DNA of 64,000 nucleotides from positions 124,001 through 188,000 of the forward strand of contig CAXTHH010000003.1 of assembly GCA_964244065.1 (NCBI GenBank), written 5' to 3'. This document shows positions 1 to 8,379 of the stretch, piece after piece; the first letter of the stretch is position 1; every line of letters starts with the position of its first letter. The position numbers and the translations under genes are program-made. The stretch is from JASLDZ01 sp964244065. Lineage in GTDB: Bacteria > Pseudomonadota > Alphaproteobacteria > Caulobacterales > Caulobacteraceae. Under the pieces are notes generated by a model. That model did not search any database. It saw only the letters and a list, made by a program, of their open reading frames with translations, and was not told the origin of the DNA.

Positions 1-862
1 CGCGCACGGCCCCCTCTCCGCTCGGCGCGGTGATGTGGTGCGCGTCGCTGGTGGCCCCCTCGCCCAGGAGCTCGCCGTAGACGCGGGCGCCCCGCGCGGC
101 GGCGCTCTCCTCGCTCTCCAGCACCAGGGTGGCGGCGCCCTCGCCCAGCACCATGCCCAGCCGACCCTGCGAGAAGGGGCGGCAGGTGTCGGGCGCCATG
201 GCCCGCAGCGCCTGCCAGCCGCGCCAGGAGCCATAGGTGATGCAGGCCTCCGCCCCGCCCGCGATCACGATCTGCGACCGGCCGGAGCGGATGCGGTGCA
301 TGGCCTCTCCCAGCGCGTGGGCCGAGGAGCTGCACGCGCTGGCCAGGGCGAACACCGGCCCGCGCACGCCCCAGCTCATGGAGATGTGGCTGGCCGGGCC
401 GCTGAGCATCTGCCGCGGCACGGTGGTGGGGTGCACGTTGCCCGCGCCCTTGTGCAGCAAGCGCAGGTAGCCCTCCTCCAGCGTGGTGACGCCCCCGGCG
501 CCGCTGCCGTAGAGCACGGCCGCGTCGGCCAGCAGCTCCGGCCGGTCGGCCAGGCCCGCCTCCTCCAGCGCCTCGTGCGTCGCGGCGAAGGCGAAGGCGG
601 TCATGGGATCGAGGCCGGCGAAGGGGCGCTTGCCGAAGCGCGCGGCCAGCGGCGCGGGATCCAGCGCCTCCACGAAGGCGGCCGGGCCCTCGTAGGCGTG
701 CGCCGGGTCGTCCGCGGCCCGGCGGCTGAGCGGGCGGATGGCGCCGCGGCCGGCGGCGAGCGCCTCCCAGGTGGGGCCGAGCCCCTGGCCCAGGCCGCTG
801 ACGCAGCCCCGGCCGGTGATCAGGACGCGGCGGCGGCCCGAGTCGCTCGATGAGGCGGTCAG
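1..862 (-). CDS. beta-ketoacyl-ACP synthase (KAS II/FabF-like), 3' end beyond window
   Basis: This is a condensing enzyme that extends an acyl chain carried on an acyl carrier protein, probably the ACP encoded just upstream. The translation opens with VLITGRGCVSGLG, carries the nucleophile cysteine in ASACSSSAHA, then CRPFSQGRLGMVLGEGA and the first catalytic histidine in DAHHITAPSGEG, where the window ends. The second catalytic histidine and the C terminus lie outside. No ATG, GTG or TTG is visible near the expected start. The frame opens at a CTG that overlaps the ACP stop codon, so the exact start is uncertain. Whether it makes fatty acids or a specialised lipid or polyketide cannot be judged from this fragment. 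Confidence 0.88.
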   Translation of the reverse strand, partial: MTASSSDSGRRRVLITGRGCVSGLGQGLGPTWEALAAGRGAIRPLSRRAADDPAHAYEGPAAFVEALDPAPLAARFGKRPFAGLDPMTAFAFAATHEALEEAGLADRPELLADAAVLYGSGAGGVTTLEEGYLRLLHKGAGNVHPTTVPRQMLSGPASHISMSWGVRGPVFALASACSSSAHALGEAMHRIRSGRSQIVIAGGAEACITYGSWRGWQALRAMAPDTCRPFSQGRLGMVLGEGAATLVLESEESAAARGARVYGELLGEGATSDAHHITAPSGEGAVR

Positions 863-1101
863 GCCGCGGCCTTGTCTTGCACGACCTTGAGGAAGCCGCC
901 GAGCGTGGTCACGCCCTCCAGGTCCTCCGTCTGCACGATCACCCCGTGGCGGTCCTCCAGGGTGAACAGGCTGGACATGACGTCGATGGAGGCCACGCCC
1001 AGGCTGTCGAGCGTGGCGGCGGGATCGTTCAGGCTGTCCAAGGGCGCCCGGGCCTCCTCGGCCAGGATCGCCTTGACCTCGTCGTCGGTGACCTGCGGCA
1101 T
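859..1101 (-). CDS. acyl carrier protein
   Basis: An 80-residue acyl carrier protein. It is acidic and helical, with a phosphopantetheine-attachment region reading LGVASIDVMS, where the serine after Ala replaces the usual DSL context. It begins at ATG 10 bases after the GntR-type regulator gene and its stop codon overlaps the start region of the ketoacyl synthase, so regulator, ACP and synthase look like one transcript. It is more divergent than the housekeeping AcpP I would expect next to fabF and fabD, and none of those genes is here. That suggests a dedicated carrier for a side pathway, which is an inference. Confidence 0.85.
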   Translation of the reverse strand: MPQVTDDEVKAILAEEARAPLDSLNDPAATLDSLGVASIDVMSSLFTLEDRHGVIVQTEDLEGVTTLGGFLKVVQDKAAA

Positions 1102-1110
1102 GGGCTAACC

Positions 1111-1827
1111 CTAGACGGGCGCGCGCGCGGGTCCAAGCGCGGCGGCGGGGCGCGGGGCGAGCGGGGCGAGGCTGGGCGGGTCGCCGATCAGGCGCGCCAT
1201 GGCGGCCTCGGCCTCGTGCACGTCGCCGGCGGCGATGGCGGCGGCCAGGTCGCGGTGCAGGCGGATGTCGGCCAGCTGCTCGGCCGGGTCCTGCTCGCCC
1301 ATGGCGAACACCCACCAGCGGGCCGCCGCGGTCCACAGCTGGCCGAGCCAGCGGGCCAGCATGGCGTTGTGCGTGGCCCGGGCCACCGCCCGGTGGAAGG
1401 CGCGGTCCATGGCCACCAGCGCCCGGGCGTCGCCCCGGGCCACGGCGGCCTCCGCCCCGTCGAAGGCGGCGGCCAGGGCGGCCTTGTCGGCGGCCGTGGC
1501 GTGGCGGGCGGCGAGGCCGGCGGAGCGCGCGTCCAGCAGGCGCCGCACCTCGAACGCCTGCTCCACCTCCGACCGGTCGAGGGGGGCGACCACGGTGCCC
1601 ACACGCGGGTGGCGCACCACCAGCCCTTCCAGCGCCAGCCGGTTCAGCGCGTCGCGCACCCCGGCCAGGCCCCAGCCGCGCCGGGCGGCGAGCGTGCGCT
1701 CCAGCAGCAGCTCGCCGGGGCGCAGCGCGCCGGTGACCACGTCGAGCACCAGCGCCTCGTACACCTGCGCGCGCAGCAGCTCGGGCGCCCAGCCGTCGTC
1801 GTCCGTGAGCGGGGGAGCGGGGATCAT
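1111..1827 (-). CDS. GntR family regulator, FCD (FadR/VanR) subfamily
   Basis: A 238-residue repressor-type transcription factor. Residues about 20-80 form the GntR winged helix (LRPGELLLERTLAARRGWG, then VRDALNRLALEGLVV). Residues about 90-215 are the all-helical FCD ligand domain, with metal-type positions around AFHRAVA and LHRDLAAAI. The ATG at 1827 was chosen because it gives a normal family length; the open frame upstream runs into intergenic repeat DNA. It lies directly upstream of the ACP and synthase genes on the same strand, so it may control them and itself in response to an organic acid. The ligand is unknown. Confidence 0.88.
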   Translation of the reverse strand: MIPAPPLTDDDGWAPELLRAQVYEALVLDVVTGALRPGELLLERTLAARRGWGLAGVRDALNRLALEGLVVRHPRVGTVVAPLDRSEVEQAFEVRRLLDARSAGLAARHATAADKAALAAAFDGAEAAVARGDARALVAMDRAFHRAVARATHNAMLARWLGQLWTAAARWWVFAMGEQDPAEQLADIRLHRDLAAAIAAGDVHEAEAAMARLIGDPPSLAPLAPRPAAALGPARAPV

Positions 1828-1885
1828 GCGGGGAGTATGGGGGTGGTGGAGGCGGAGCGGAAGTCGCGCGCACTCTGGGCGCATT

Positions 1886-1979
1886 CCGTCGCCCTCGGGC
1901 CGGGCGCCGATCGTGCGCCAACTTCCTCCCCGCGCTTGCGGGCCGCTGGGCCCTCGGGTCAAGCCCGAGGGTGACGGAG
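1886..1979. repeat. repeat family A, copy 1
   Basis: The ends CCGTCGCCCTCGG and CCGAGGGTGACGG are inverted copies of each other. Each end is also half of a small hairpin (CCCTCGGG...CCCGAGGG), and the centre carries GGGCGCCGATCGTGC. The same layout recurs five more times in the window. It lies in the divergent gap between the GntR-type gene and the TonB receptor gene. Confidence 0.85.
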
Positions 1980-2062
1980 TTGATGTGCTTAGATGGGCTT
2001 TATCATGGATAGATGTTCCGCATGTAAGCTGACATTTCAGTGCCGCTGTACTTATCGTCATC

Positions 2063-4453
2063 TTGCGCAATGCTCGACAGCGTTCTAGCTGGGCCGTGAT
2101 GCTGACCTCCATCGTCTTCGCCGGAGCTGCGGTCCTCGCCGCCGCGCAGCCGGCCACCGACGACACCCCGCCCGCCGTGGCCGAGGTGGTGGTCACCGCC
2201 GACCGCGCAGGCCTCTTGGAGCGCCGCCCCTCCGGCGCGGTGAACGGGCTGCCGACGCCGCTCCTGGAGACGCCCCGGGCGGCCACCTTCGTCAGCGCCG
2301 CCACCCTCGACCGCTACGGCGTGCGCACGGTGGAGGACCTGGTCGAGATCGCGCCGGGAACCTTCACCGCCAGCTACTATGGCGTGCCGGGCGCCCTGAA
2401 CGTGCGCGGCACGCTGGCGGAGACCTACTTCGACGGGTTCAAGCGGATCGAGAACCGCGGCGCCTACCCCACCCCGCTCGGCGCGGCGGAGCGGGTGGAG
2501 ATCGTGCGCGGCCCGCCCTCCCCCGTATTCGGCCCGGGCAAGGTGGGCGGCCTGCTGAACATCGTGCCGCGCACCGCCCGCGACCCCGAGCGCGGCTGGC
2601 CGGCGCGGGCCACGGGCGCGCTGGAGGCGGGCGCCGGGGCCTATGGCTACGGCCTGCTCACCGGCGAGCTGGGCGCCCCCGTGCGGCTGGCCGGGCGCGA
2701 CGGCGGCGTGTTCCTCTACGCCGAGCTGGAGACCGGGCCGGAGGTCTACCGCAACGTCGAGCCGAGCCACGCGGTGGTGCAGGGCGCGCTGGACCTCGAC
2801 CTCGCCCCCGGCTGGCGGCTGGGCGTCTCGGCGCAGGCGGAGCGGGCGGAGGGCGCCGTGCAGACGCCCGGCTGGAACCGCCTGACTCAGGCCCTGATCG
2901 ACCGAGGGCGGTACCTCACGGGGCGCGACACCACCCTGCGCGACACGAACGGCGACGGGCGGCTCCAGCCGACCGAGGCGGGCGCGGGCGGGCTGATCGC
3001 CGGCGCCTTCGGCGGCCCGCCCGGAACGGACCCGCGCTTCACCCTCGACACGGGCGTGGGCGCGGCGAGGCTGGACCGGCGCACCGTGTTCGTCTCGCCC
3101 CGCGACTTCAACGATACGGACACGCGCACGCTGAAGATCGACCTCGTGCGCGAGCTGGCCAACGGCGACCGGATCGCGCTGCAGCTGTTCTACGACGACC
3201 TCTACAACCGCCGCTTCGTCTCCTACGGCTTCCCCGCCGCCTACGACAGCCGGGCGCTGGAGGGCCGCCTCTCCTGGCTCGGCCGCCGCGAGCTCGGGGC
3301 CGTGCGGCTGGACCTGCTGGCCGGGGCGGACGCGCGGCGCTTCGAGGGCCGCCAGCGGGAGAGCTTCAACGGCGGCTACATCGCGCTGGACCGGCGCGAC
3401 CTGGTCGCCGGCCCCTCGCCCACCGACGTGCTGGACGACCCGTTCAGCGTGGACGGCGGCCTGCCTTTCGAGACGGACGTCACCAGCCGGCACACGATCT
3501 CCGGGCTGTTCGGCCAAGGCGAGGCGCGCTGGCGCGGGCTGGCGCTGACCGCCGGCGTGCGGGGCGACCGCTTCGACCTCGCCGCCCGCGACGACGGCGC
3601 GCTGGTGTTCGGCCCCACGCCGGGCCGCACCTACGAGGACTCGCTCACCGGCTGGAGCGGGAACGCCAGCCTGGCTTACGCGGCGCCGTTCGGCCTGCGC
3701 CCGTACGTGACGCTGGCGCGGACGCAGTCGCTGGAGCTCGGGCAGGCGGGCGGCGTGCCGCCCTCGCTGATCGCGGCGGGCGCGGCCCTCTCCACCTCGC
3801 ACCTGGCCGAGGCGGGGGTGAAGCTGCGGCTGTTCGGCGACCGGCTGACCGGCGCCTTCAGCCTCTACCGGCAGACGCGGACGAGCCTGGGGCAGAACAA
3901 CGCGGTGGTGGGCGTGCTCGGCCGCGGGGCGGAGCTGGAGCTGCGCGCGGTGCTCGACCGGCACTGGAGCGCCACCTTCGCCGGCAACCTGCAGCGCTCG
4001 ACGGTGCGCGGGCCCGACGCGAGCTTCCTGGTGATCCCGCCCGCCGCGGCCGGCGTGGCCCCGCAGGACGCCTACGGGGGCAGCTACGCGGTGTTCGCCA
4101 CCAGCCGGCTGCGGCCGGGCGACTACACGAACACGCGCATCCCCCGCTACGTGGCCAGCCTCTACGCCACCTGGACGGGCGACCGGCGCGACTTTGGCCG
4201 GCTGGGCGCCACCGCGGGCTTCAGCAGCGTGGGCGAGACGGGCGGCGTCCTGCCGGGGGCGGTGCGCCTGCCCGCCTACACGACCGCCAACGCCAGCGGC
4301 TTCTACGAGCGCGGCCCCTGGCGGCTGACGCTGAACATCGACAACCTGTCCGACGAGCTCGCCTTCACCCCCGTGGCCGACGTCTACGCCGAGGTGGCCG
4401 CCCTGCCCATCGCCGGGCGCACCTGGCGCGCGCGGCTGCGGCGTGCGTTCTGA
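2063..4453 (+). CDS. TonB-dependent outer-membrane receptor
   Basis: A 796-residue outer-membrane receptor that imports a ligand with energy from TonB. After a signal peptide the mature part has a plug domain (about residues 60-170; VEDLVEIAPGTF, GALNVRG, VEIVRGPPSPVFGPGKVGG) followed by a long 22-strand-type barrel ending in the typical terminal phenylalanine (RARLRRAF). The TTG at 2063 adds an arginine-rich n-region to the signal sequence; the ATG at 2099 is an alternative start with a poorer one. The architecture resembles siderophore receptors, but the ligand is not evident. The MFS gene overlaps its 3' end, suggesting joint transport of one substrate. Confidence 0.9.
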   Translation: MRNARQRSSWAVMLTSIVFAGAAVLAAAQPATDDTPPAVAEVVVTADRAGLLERRPSGAVNGLPTPLLETPRAATFVSAATLDRYGVRTVEDLVEIAPGTFTASYYGVPGALNVRGTLAETYFDGFKRIENRGAYPTPLGAAERVEIVRGPPSPVFGPGKVGGLLNIVPRTARDPERGWPARATGALEAGAGAYGYGLLTGELGAPVRLAGRDGGVFLYAELETGPEVYRNVEPSHAVVQGALDLDLAPGWRLGVSAQAERAEGAVQTPGWNRLTQALIDRGRYLTGRDTTLRDTNGDGRLQPTEAGAGGLIAGAFGGPPGTDPRFTLDTGVGAARLDRRTVFVSPRDFNDTDTRTLKIDLVRELANGDRIALQLFYDDLYNRRFVSYGFPAAYDSRALEGRLSWLGRRELGAVRLDLLAGADARRFEGRQRESFNGGYIALDRRDLVAGPSPTDVLDDPFSVDGGLPFETDVTSRHTISGLFGQGEARWRGLALTAGVRGDRFDLAARDDGALVFGPTPGRTYEDSLTGWSGNASLAYAAPFGLRPYVTLARTQSLELGQAGGVPPSLIAAGAALSTSHLAEAGVKLRLFGDRLTGAFSLYRQTRTSLGQNNAVVGVLGRGAELELRAVLDRHWSATFAGNLQRSTVRGPDASFLVIPPAAAGVAPQDAYGGSYAVFATSRLRPGDYTNTRIPRYVASLYATWTGDRRDFGRLGATAGFSSVGETGGVLPGAVRLPAYTTANASGFYERGPWRLTLNIDNLSDELAFTPVADVYAEVAALPIAGRTWRARLRRAF

Positions 4454-5705
4454 CGCCGTGACCGCCGCCGCCGCCCCCGAGACCCCGCGCGCCTGGCTGG
4501 CGCTGGCCGCGCTCTCCGCCCTGTTCTTCCAGATCACGGCGGCGACCTTCACCTCGCTCGGCGTGGTGCTGCCCGCCATGGTGGCCGAGCTGCGCTGGGG
4601 CTGGGCCGACGCGGGACTGGGCTTCACCCTGCTGGCCGTGGCGTGCGGGCTGGCGAGCCTCGCGCCCACCGTGGTGATGCGCACGCTGGGCGTCCGCGCG
4701 ACGCTGCTGGGCGGCGGCGCGGTGCTGGCGGGAGGGCTGGCCCTGTTCGCCACGGCGCATGGCGCGGGCGGGTATCTGTTGGGCGCGAGCCTCGCGGGCG
4801 TGGGCTTCGCGCTCGCCGCCATCATCCCGGGGGCGTTCGTGCTGGCGCGGAGCTTCGCGCGGCCCTCCCTGCCGCTCGGGCTCTACTTCACCGCGGGCGG
4901 GCTCGGCGGGGCGGCGGGGCCGCTGCTGGGGAGGCTGGGCGTGCAGACCGCCTGGCGCGACTACTGGTGGGCCATGGCCGCGGCGAGCCTGCTGCTGGCG
5001 GCGCTGGCCGCCGCCGCCGTCGACCCGCGGTGGACGCGGGACCGGGCCACGCCCGGCGCGCCGCCCGTGGAGGGCTGGAGCGTGCGCCGCGCCCTGCTCC
5101 ACCCCGCCTTCTGGGTCGTCACGGCCGCCTACACCGCCTACCTTTTGTGCGGGGTGACGGTGAACTACGCCGCGGTGCAGCACCTGGGCGAGCGCGGCGT
5201 CGGCGCGGGCGCCGCGGCGGGGCTGCTGGCCGCGGAGAACCTGATCAACGCGGGCGCCCGGGCGGCCGGCGGCGCCCTGGGCCAGCGGGTCGACCCGCGG
5301 CGGCTGGTGCTGGCCGCCCTCGCCGCACTGATCGTCGGCATGGGCGCCCTGGCGACCACGCACGGCGGCTGGAGCGCCTGGGTCTACGCCCTGGGCGTCG
5401 GCGGCGGCTACGGGCTCAGCTATCTCGCCACGGCCGTGCTGCTGCTGCGCTGGTTCGGCCCGCGCCGGAACCTGGAGCTGTTCAGCGTCATGGCGCTGGT
5501 CTCCACCCTGGCGGCGGTCGGCCCCTGGGCGGCGGGCGCGATCCACGACAGGAGCGGGAGCTTCGGACCGGCCCTGTGGGCGGGCGCGGCCCTGGCGGGG
5601 GCGGCGCTGATCGCGGTCACCCTGATCCGGGCGCCCGGACGCAACGGCGGCGCGCTCGCGCCCGAGGTGGAGGGACGGCTGGCCAAAGACGTGGCAGGCG
5701 GCTGA
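4443..5705 (+). CDS. MFS transporter
   Basis: A 420-residue inner-membrane protein of the major facilitator superfamily with about 12 hydrophobic segments and a basic central loop around WTRDRATPG. The GTG at 4443 overlaps the receptor gene by 11 bases; an in-frame GTG at 4458, just past that stop, is equally plausible. Being translationally linked to a TonB receptor, it probably moves the same ligand across the inner membrane, or exports a related compound. Substrate-specific motifs are not visible. It is related in length and style to monocarboxylate- and oxalate/formate-type MFS carriers, with low certainty. Confidence 0.85.
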   Translation: MRSDAVTAAAAPETPRAWLALAALSALFFQITAATFTSLGVVLPAMVAELRWGWADAGLGFTLLAVACGLASLAPTVVMRTLGVRATLLGGGAVLAGGLALFATAHGAGGYLLGASLAGVGFALAAIIPGAFVLARSFARPSLPLGLYFTAGGLGGAAGPLLGRLGVQTAWRDYWWAMAAASLLLAALAAAAVDPRWTRDRATPGAPPVEGWSVRRALLHPAFWVVTAAYTAYLLCGVTVNYAAVQHLGERGVGAGAAAGLLAAENLINAGARAAGGALGQRVDPRRLVLAALAALIVGMGALATTHGGWSAWVYALGVGGGYGLSYLATAVLLLRWFGPRRNLELFSVMALVSTLAAVGPWAAGAIHDRSGSFGPALWAGAALAGAALIAVTLIRAPGRNGGALAPEVEGRLAKDVAGG

Positions 5706-5715
5706 GCCCCTTTCT

Positions 5716-5821
5716 ATCGCCCTCCGGACTTGACCCGGGGACCTGGCCGTCTGCACCAACCCGCCAGCGTCGGCGCCCGGCCGGCGCGCGGCCCTCGGAT
5801 CAGGTCCGAGGGCGACGGAGG
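5716..5821. repeat. repeat family A, copy 2
   Basis: Inverted ends ATCGCCCTCCGGACTTGACC and GGTCCGAGGGCGACGG surround a GGCGCCCGGCCGG core. It fills the gap between the MFS gene and the DUF486 gene, ending 4 bases before the ATG of the latter. Confidence 0.8.
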
Positions 5822-5825
5822 TCCG

Positions 5826-6191
5826 ATGAGTCCCGCCCTCGCCCGCGCCCTGCCGATCCTGCTGCTGGTCGGCTCCAACCTGTTCATGACCGTGGCGTGG
5901 TACGGTCACCTGCGCTTCAAGGCCGCGCCGCTCGTGCTCGTGGTGCTGGCGAGCTGGGGTGTGGCGTTCTTCGAATACTGGCTGGCCGTGCCCGCCAACC
6001 GCTGGGGCAGCGCCGTCTACTCCGCGGCGCAGCTGAAGGGCATGCAGGAGGTGATCACCCTCACCGTCTTCGCCGGCTTCTCGGTGCTGTACCTGGGGCA
6101 GAAGCTGACGGTGAACCACGCCATCGGCTTCGCGCTGATCGCGGCCGGCGCCTTCTTCCTGTTCCGCGGCGGATCGCCCGCCGCGGGTTAG
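5826..6191 (+). CDS. DMT family / DUF486 membrane protein
   Basis: A 121-residue protein with four predicted membrane helices and the conserved DUF486 pattern: NLFMTVAWYGHL in helix one, then FFEYWLAVPANR, LKGMQEVITL and a C-terminal hydrophobic helix ending LFRGG. The family is grouped with drug/metabolite transporters, but I know of no defined substrate. The start ATG lies 4 bases after a family A repeat. It meets the oppositely oriented FAD-enzyme gene tail to tail, one base apart, so it is probably a single-gene unit. Confidence 0.88.
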   Translation: MSPALARALPILLLVGSNLFMTVAWYGHLRFKAAPLVLVVLASWGVAFFEYWLAVPANRWGSAVYSAAQLKGMQEVITLTVFAGFSVLYLGQKLTVNHAIGFALIAAGAFFLFRGGSPAAG

Positions 6192-6192
6192 A

Positions 6193-7737
6193 TCAGGCCG
6201 CGACCTTGCGGGGCACCAGGCGCTCGCTCTTCAGCGCCTCCTGCGCGCCCGAGTAGCCGCTCTCCGTGTATTCGGCGTCCTCGTTCACCGCCCACACGTC
6301 GTACTTGCGGCTGCCCGCCAGGATGTTCTCCGCCGTCAGCATGGCGGTCATCATGGCGTGGTCCTGGTTGTTGTACTTGTGCATGCCGTTGCGGCCGACG
6401 AGGTGCAGCGTGGGGTAGTTCGCCTCCACCTCGGCCCGCACTGCGGCCACGTTGTCGGCGTAGACGTCGTCGTACACGGGGTACGCCTTGGGCTGGCGCA
6501 CCACGGCGGCGTCCACCACGTCCTGCGGGCGGATCAGGCCGATGCGGCCGATCTCGGCCTTGGCCAGCTCGACGAGGTCGGCGTCCGGCGACGTCCACAG
6601 CCCGTCGCCCTCGAAGCAGAAGTACTCGAGCCCCAGGCAGGCGTAACCCTCGGGCGCCATGTGCGGCGACCAGGACAGGAAGTTCTGGATGCGCCCCACC
6701 TTTACGCTGGGATCGTGGATGTAGATCCAGTTGTCCGGAAAGCTCTCGGTGTGCTCGACCCTGGTGATCAGCGCCACGGTGATGAAGTCGCGGTACTTCA
6801 GGTGGTCGGCCTCGACCTTCGCCTTCAGGGCGGGGCGCAGGGCGGCGGCCATCTCGGTGATCGGCGCGGACGAGATCGCATGGCGCGCGCGGATCGTCTC
6901 CGTCCCGCCCTCGGGCGTGGAGACGGTCAGGGTCCACAGCGCGGCGGCCGGGTCCCAGTCGAGCGTCTTCATCGCGCGCGCCATGCGCACCTCGCCCCCC
7001 TGGCGCACGATCTTGTCGCGCGCGGCGTCCCACATCATGCCGGGGCCGTTGCGGGGGTAGCGGAAGCTCTCGATCAGCGTCTTGACGCCGCCCTGCGCGC
7101 CCAGCTCGGCCGAGGGCTTGTTCTTCAGCCCCAGCGAGCGCTTCACGCCGTCCAGCACCGCGGCCATCAGGCTGAGGCCCTTGATGCGCTGCGCCGCCCA
7201 GTCGCTGCTGATGTCGTCGCACGACATGCCCCACACCTTCTCGGTGTAGGTCTTGAAGAAGATCGAGAACAGCTTCTCGCCGAACTGGTTGCGCACCCAC
7301 TGGTGGAAGGTCTTCGGGTCCGCCACCGGCGTGACCTTGGCCCAGGCGTAGCTCATCATGCACAGGGCCGAGGTGAACACGCCGAGGTTGGTCAGCGCCT
7401 CGAACGCCCGCAGCGGGTAGCTGTAGTACTTGCCGCGATAGTAGATGCGGCTCAGGCGCGGCCGGTCGATGAAGTCGTCCGGCAGGATCTCGTTCCAGAG
7501 GTCCACGACCTCCTTGGACTTCGAGAAGAAGCGGTGGCCGCCGATGTCGAAGTGGAAGTCCTTGTACTTCACCGTGCGGCTGATGCCGCCGACGTAGACG
7601 GGGTCGCGCTCGACGATGGTGACGCGCTTGCCCGCCTTGGTGAGCAGATAGCCGGCGGTCAGGCCCGCCGGGCCTGCGCCCACGATCACGACGTCTGCGG
7701 GCTGGCCCTCGCTGGGCATGGACTCTCCGAAGGCCAT
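6193..7737 (-). CDS. FAD-dependent oxidoreductase, UDP-galactopyranose-mutase/protoporphyrinogen-oxidase type
   Basis: A 514-residue flavoenzyme. The N-terminal dinucleotide fold (VVIVGAGPAGLTAGYLL, then E at the end of strand two in VTIVERD) is followed by the FDIGGHRFFSKS motif typical of proteins annotated as UDP-galactopyranose mutase-like. The C terminus holds the second FAD contact near VGRNGMHKYNNQDHAM. It starts at 7737, with a second ATG seven codons in, 4 bases downstream of the GtrA gene and in the same operon. With GtrA and neighbouring membrane glycosyltransferases the likely role is sugar-nucleotide or lipid-linked sugar isomerisation, but the substrate is inferred from family and context only. 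Confidence 0.85.
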   Translation of the reverse strand: MAFGESMPSEGQPADVVIVGAGPAGLTAGYLLTKAGKRVTIVERDPVYVGGISRTVKYKDFHFDIGGHRFFSKSKEVVDLWNEILPDDFIDRPRLSRIYYRGKYYSYPLRAFEALTNLGVFTSALCMMSYAWAKVTPVADPKTFHQWVRNQFGEKLFSIFFKTYTEKVWGMSCDDISSDWAAQRIKGLSLMAAVLDGVKRSLGLKNKPSAELGAQGGVKTLIESFRYPRNGPGMMWDAARDKIVRQGGEVRMARAMKTLDWDPAAALWTLTVSTPEGGTETIRARHAISSAPITEMAAALRPALKAKVEADHLKYRDFITVALITRVEHTESFPDNWIYIHDPSVKVGRIQNFLSWSPHMAPEGYACLGLEYFCFEGDGLWTSPDADLVELAKAEIGRIGLIRPQDVVDAAVVRQPKAYPVYDDVYADNVAAVRAEVEANYPTLHLVGRNGMHKYNNQDHAMMTAMLTAENILAGSRKYDVWAVNEDAEYTESGYSGAQEALKSERLVPRKVAA

Positions 7738-7741
7738 GGGG

Positions 7742-8182
7742 TCAGGCGCGCTCGGCGCGGCCGAAGGTGAAGAAGCGCTGGCCGGTGTAGGAGAACAGGG
7801 TCGCCACCACCGAGCCGACGAAGCCGTCCACCACGTGCGGCAGGTGCGGCATCCACCCCTGCACGCCGAGCCCCACGCCGTAGTTCACGCTCTGCGCGAC
7901 CGCGGCGACCGCGAAGTAGCGCAACGCCTCCTCGTGCGCCTTGAGCCCGCTCGCGCCGAAGGTGTGGCGACGGTTCAGCGCCCAGGTGACCAGCGTGGCC
8001 AGCGGGATGGACACCGCGCGCGTGGCCCAGAGGGGAAAGCCCATCGCCTCGCCGAACGCCACCAGCGCCAGGTCGGTGGTCAGCCCCAGCACCCCCACCG
8101 TAAGGAAGGCGGCCAGCCCGCGCGGCACGGCCAGGCGGAGGCGCCCGGCCTCCAGGCGCTGCACGAGAGAGATCATCGTCAT
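7742..8182 (-). CDS. GtrA family membrane protein
   Basis: A 146-residue protein with four hydrophobic helices and the GtrA signature: FLTVGVLGLTTDLALV at the start, ALNRRHTF in the loop after helix two and a terminal GQRFFTFGR. GtrA proteins are thought to move polyprenyl-phosphate-linked sugars across the inner membrane, or to assist enzymes that do. The ATG at 8182 opens MTMISLVQRLE and matches the usual length. It is first in an operon with the FAD oxidoreductase and diverges from two polytopic glycosyltransferase-like genes, which supports a role in lipid-linked glycan assembly. Confidence 0.88.
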   Translation of the reverse strand: MTMISLVQRLEAGRLRLAVPRGLAAFLTVGVLGLTTDLALVAFGEAMGFPLWATRAVSIPLATLVTWALNRRHTFGASGLKAHEEALRYFAVAAVAQSVNYGVGLGVQGWMPHLPHVVDGFVGSVVATLFSYTGQRFFTFGRAERA

Positions 8183-8379
8183 GGAGCGGGAACGCCTTGC
8201 GGACTCGACGGGCGGGCGGCCGCTTCTAGCCGTCCGACCCCCAGTTGAACACGAAATTGTGAGCGAGCCGTTCCGGCGCAAGCCGGGCGGCGCCTGGCCG
8301 GGGCCGTCGTGCGTCCCGAAGCCGCAGCGCCCGGGCGGGAGCGGACAAGCGGGGCGGGCGCGGCTACGCCCCGCTCGCG

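Noticed and set aside
850..1974. Long plus-strand open frames opposite the ACP and GntR genes
   Set aside because: They are rich in Gly, Arg, His and Pro, have no recognisable domain and are antisense to clear genes; in such GC-rich DNA stops are rare, so long shadow frames are expected. The same holds for many other long frames, for example 2003-4825 minus and 37167-38570 plus.
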